64,000 nt of DNA from the NCBI RefSeq assembly GCF_026340565.1, contig NZ_JAPEPB010000001.1, positions 1,116,001 to 1,180,000 on the forward strand, read 5' to 3'. Made by a program: the position numbers and the translations under genes. The notes below the pieces were generated by a model. It was not told the DNA's origin. It did not search any database and was given only the letters and a program-made list of their open reading frames with translations. Below, piece after piece: positions 61,518 through 64,000 of the stretch (its first letter is position 1; every line of letters starts with the position of its first letter). Source of the stretch: Kitasatospora sp. NBC_01287 (lineage in GTDB: Bacteria; Actinomycetota; Actinomycetes; Streptomycetales; Streptomycetaceae).

Positions 61518-62138
61518 AAGCACGTCCAGCGCGGAGCTCGCCACCCCCCGAACCGCCACCGCCAGCATCAACTCCTCCGTCACCGGCCAGGCGACAGCGG
61601 AGGACAGGCTGAAGGACGGTCCCGGCGGCCACCGTTCGGGCAGCGCCACCGGCCGCAGCAACCCCTTTCCACCGCCCAGCCCCTGACCCCGCGCCTTGGC
61701 CAACGCCTCCTTCTGGGTCCACAACCAGAGGAACGCGGCCGACCGCTCCGCCGGCTCGCGCCCGGCGATCCAGGCCGCCTCCGCCGCCGGGAACCACCGC
61801 CGGGCCAACGCCTCATGAGCCACCGGCCGGATCCGCTCCACATCCACCCCGACCCCGCCCACCCCGGTCCCGGCAGCCACGGCGACCACCCCGCGCACAT
61901 GACTGATGCTGACCGCCACCCCCGAGGCCCCCTCGACCACCGGCTGCCCGCTCACCGCCCGCCCGAGCCGCAGCCGATCCACGGCCACCCCCACCCGACC
62001 GGCCACCAGCCGCAACGCCAACTCCCGCGCCGCCGCCCGCTCCTGCCCATCAACCCGAGCCACCCACACCTCGACCACCGCACCCGCCACCCCGGCTCCC
62101 CTCAACAGCCCTGGCGCCCGCACCGGAGGGCAACTCAC
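61500..62138 (-). CDS. 4'-phosphopantetheinyl transferase (Sfp type)
   Basis: 212 aa from GTG 62138. ISHVRGVVAVAAG, GVGVDVERIRPVAHEALARR (Mg-binding D-x-E), and FLWLWTQKEALAKARGQGL (WxxKEA) are the three Sfp-family motifs. It transfers phosphopantetheine from CoA to the serine of carrier proteins, here ACP 1 and ACP 2. A dedicated PPTase at the edge supports the 39.9-62.1 kb block as one biosynthetic cluster. Confidence 0.93.
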   Translation of the reverse strand: MSCPPVRAPGLLRGAGVAGAVVEVWVARVDGQERAAARELALRLVAGRVGVAVDRLRLGRAVSGQPVVEGASGVAVSISHVRGVVAVAAGTGVGGVGVDVERIRPVAHEALARRWFPAAEAAWIAGREPAERSAAFLWLWTQKEALAKARGQGLGGGKGLLRPVALPERWPPGPSFSLSSAVAWPVTEELMLAVAVRGVASSALDVLLLGGP

Positions 62139-62193
62139 CGGCCAGTCTGCCAGCCGGCGCCCCCGTCGATCCGGCCCGGCGGCTCAACGCCGC

Positions 62194-64000
62194 TTACTCC
62201 CCCGGCAGTTCCTGCTCCGTCCAGATCGTCTTGCCCGAGGCCGTGTACCGGCTCCCCCAGCGGTTGGTCAGCTGGGCCACCAGGTAGAGGCCGCGCCCGC
62301 CCTCGTCGGTCAGCCGGGCTCGGCGCATCCGGGGCTGGGTGCTGCTGCCGTCGGAGACCTCGCAGGTCAAGGTGTCCGCCCGGATCAGCCGCACCACGAC
62401 CGGGCCGCCCGCGTAGCGGATCGCGTTGGTGACCAGTTCGCTGAGCACCAGTTCGGTGGTGAAGGCGAGGTCCTCCAGGCCCCAGGCCTCCAGCGTGGCG
62501 GTGGCGTCCTCGCGGACCTTGGCCACCGCCGCCGGATCCGGCTCCACCGACCAGACGGCGGTGTCCGCCGCCGCCACCGCCTTGGTGCGGGCCAGCAGCA
62601 GCGTGACGTCGTCGTGCAGGCGGGTCGGCGGCAGTCCGGCGATGATCCGCTGGCCGGCCTCGGGCAGCGGCAGCCCCTGGGAGCGGACCACGGCCAGGCG
62701 CCGGGTCAGCTCGGCCATTCCGGTGTCGATGTCGCCGTCGCCGCGCTCGATCAGGCCGTCGGTGTAGAGCGCGAGCACGCTGCCGGGCTCCAGCAGCACC
62801 TTGACCGACTCGAACGGCAGACCGCCCACCCCCAGCGGCGGGCCCGGCACCACCGGCAGGTACTCGGTGCTCCCGTCGGGGTGGGCGACGGCAGGCGGCG
62901 GGTGGCCCGCGCTGGCCACGGTGCAGGTGCGGGAGACGGGGTCGTAGACCGCGTAGAGGCAGGTGCCGCCGAACGAACCCGGCTCCGGCCTGGCCCGCCG
63001 GACGTTGCGGCCCTCCTCGTCGGGCGGCTCGGCCACCACCCCGTAGCGGGCCGGGTGCAGGCCGTCGGCCTCCAGGTCGTCGTCGCCGTCGGCCGCCAGC
63101 GCGGCCTCCACCAGCAGCTGGGCGACCAGGTCGTCCAGGTGGACGAGCAGTTCCTCCGGCTCCAGGTCCAGGTCGGCCAGGGTCCGTACGGCGGTGCGCA
63201 GCCGGCCCATGGTGGCCGAGGCGTGCAGCCCGTGGCCGGTGACGTCGCCGACCACCAGGGCGACCCGGGCCGAGGAGAGCGGGATGACGTCGAACCAGTC
63301 GCCGCCGACCCCGCCGACGGTGTCGGTGGGCAGGTAGACGCTGGCGGTGCTGACCGCGGCGACCGAGCGGACGGCGGGCGGCAGCAGGCTGCGCTGCAGG
63401 CCGATCGCGGCCCGGTGCTCGCGGGTGTAGCGGCGGGCGTTGTCCAGCGCCAGCGCGGCCCGGGCGGCGACCTCGCGCAGCAGCGCGGCGTCCTCCTCCT
63501 CGTAGGCGTCCTTCCAGCGATCGCGGCGCGCCGAGATCCGCCCGAGCAGCACGCCGCGGGCGCTCAGCGGGGCGGTGATCAGCCAGGCCTCGGCCAGGTC
63601 GGCCAGTGCCCCGGTCTCGTCCTGGCCGTCCGGGCCGACCAGCACCGTCTCGCCGTCCGCCCCGACCAGCACGGTGTCGCCGGTGGCGGGCAGCGCCTCG
63701 GGCGGTCCGGCGACGGCGGTGCGGCGCAGCAGCAGCCGGCCCTCGGGGTCGGGAGCGGGCTCCTCGCCGCCGAAGACGGCGGCGGCGACGTCGACCGTCA
63801 CCACGTCGGCGAAGTTGCCGATCAGCGCGGCGGCGAGCTGCTCGGCGCTGTCGGTGACCGAGAGCGAGCGGCCGGTGGCGGCGGTGACCTGGTGCAGCAG
63901 CGCCAGCCGGCGGCGGGTCCGGTACTGCTCGGTGATGTCGTTGAAGAGCGCGGTGAGCCCGATCACCGCGCCGTCCGAGGACTGCAGCCGGAACGCCGAG
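62194..64000 (-). CDS. SpoIIE/PP2C-type phosphatase with GAF and HATPase domains (partial, N-terminus off window)
   Basis: The frame is open to the right edge, so the N-terminus (probably PAS: SSDGAVIGLTALFNDITEQ) is cut. Order seen: coiled linker QYRTRRRLALLHQVTAATG; GAF domain (~SAEQLAAALIGNFADVVTVD to ALALDNARRY); PP2C/SpoIIE domain (GGVGGDWFDVIPL, VVGDVTGHGLHASATMGRLR, LYTDGLIERGDGDI, DDVTLLLAR); then an RsbW-like ATPase (FTTELVLSELVTNAIRYAGG, DEGGRGLYLVAQLTNRWGSR). Streptomycetes have many such proteins controlling anti-sigma networks. It is not part of the biosynthetic cluster by function, but is 55 bases from the PPTase gene on the same strand. Confidence 0.93.
   Translation of the reverse strand, partial: SAFRLQSSDGAVIGLTALFNDITEQYRTRRRLALLHQVTAATGRSLSVTDSAEQLAAALIGNFADVVTVDVAAAVFGGEEPAPDPEGRLLLRRTAVAGPPEALPATGDTVLVGADGETVLVGPDGQDETGALADLAEAWLITAPLSARGVLLGRISARRDRWKDAYEEEDAALLREVAARAALALDNARRYTREHRAAIGLQRSLLPPAVRSVAAVSTASVYLPTDTVGGVGGDWFDVIPLSSARVALVVGDVTGHGLHASATMGRLRTAVRTLADLDLEPEELLVHLDDLVAQLLVEAALAADGDDDLEADGLHPARYGVVAEPPDEEGRNVRRARPEPGSFGGTCLYAVYDPVSRTCTVASAGHPPPAVAHPDGSTEYLPVVPGPPLGVGGLPFESVKVLLEPGSVLALYTDGLIERGDGDIDTGMAELTRRLAVVRSQGLPLPEAGQRIIAGLPPTRLHDDVTLLLARTKAVAAADTAVWSVEPDPAAVAKVREDATATLEAWGLEDLAFTTELVLSELVTNAIRYAGGPVVVRLIRADTLTCEVSDGSSTQPRMRRARLTDEGGRGLYLVAQLTNRWGSRYTASGKTIWTEQELPGE

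Overview
The window is high-GC actinobacterial DNA, most probably from Streptomyces, Kitasatospora or a close relative. The evidence is strong third-position GC, frequent GTG starts with GGAGG-type ribosome binding sites, 4-bp ATGA/GTGA gene overlaps, and typical families: a DUF574 methyltransferase, a SpoIIE/PP2C phosphatase with a histidine-kinase-like ATPase domain, a Ser/Thr kinase with an extracellular sensor, and a Cas3-Cse1 fusion. No tRNA or rRNA gene was seen.

Region 1 (1-6 kb) is a partly decayed stress/dormancy island. It has an HTH-pyridoxamine-oxidase-fold protein (cut by the left edge), an Rv1733c-like membrane protein, an aquaporin and a tandem universal stress protein. Among these lie gene ruins: a frameshifted DUF302 remnant, a DUF302/USP chimera, a phosphoketolase that is both frameshifted in an 8-bp repeat and truncated, and a TPR scrap. 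Similar gene sets sit together in the OsdR/DevR-controlled dormancy cluster of S. coelicolor.

Region 2 (6-22 kb) is mixed accessory and housekeeping material: a secreted metzincin-like protease with a toxin-like N-terminal domain, a secreted YVTN propeller, a MazG-like pyrophosphohydrolase, a DUF4190-type protein, a quinone oxidoreductase divergent from a TetR regulator, a Ser/Thr kinase beside a membrane protein with a related extracellular domain, a methyltransferase and a second oxidoreductase. At 11.4-13.9 kb a macrodomain protein is divergent from a protein fusing a uracil-DNA-glycosylase fold to an R-S-E ADP-ribosyltransferase. This pair looks like an undescribed ADP-ribosylation write/erase module and is my top candidate for a new system.

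Region 3 (21-36.3 kb) starts with a deletion scar joining the 5' ends of a divergent MFS/CGNR pair. It then holds a complete type I-E CRISPR-Cas locus: leader, a 16-repeat array with one spacer present three times in tandem, an IS256-family insertion, the degenerating tail of the array, cas3-cse1 (fused), cse2, cas7e, cas5e, cas6e, cas1e, cas2e, and a short second array. Both arrays carry the same 12-bp leader motif at the same distance from the first repeat.

Region 4 (36.5-39.5 kb) carries an NAD(P)-binding protein, a methyltransferase, a Mut7-C protein and a DoxX-like protein.

Region 5 (39.9-62.1 kb) is an unusual biosynthetic gene cluster. It has three AMP-forming acyl ligases, two carrier proteins, a ketosynthase with a His-to-Asn change, a short ketosynthase-like protein, a canonical ketosynthase, a hydroxymandelate-synthase-like dioxygenase, a PhyH oxygenase, a two-subunit TPP-dependent E1 dehydrogenase, a thioesterase, three P450s, a GDSL hydrolase, an HSL-type hydrolase, an MFS exporter and a PPTase. 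Downstream of one P450 lies a 46-aa peptide gene with a perfect RBS and five [N/R]-V-A-E hexapeptide repeats, which resembles a multi-core RiPP precursor. Together these suggest an aryl starter made from 4-hydroxyphenylpyruvate, loaded on carrier protein, extended by ketosynthase, oxidised and released, possibly combined with a ribosomal peptide. The product cannot be named from sequence. The window ends inside a SpoIIE-type phosphatase gene.
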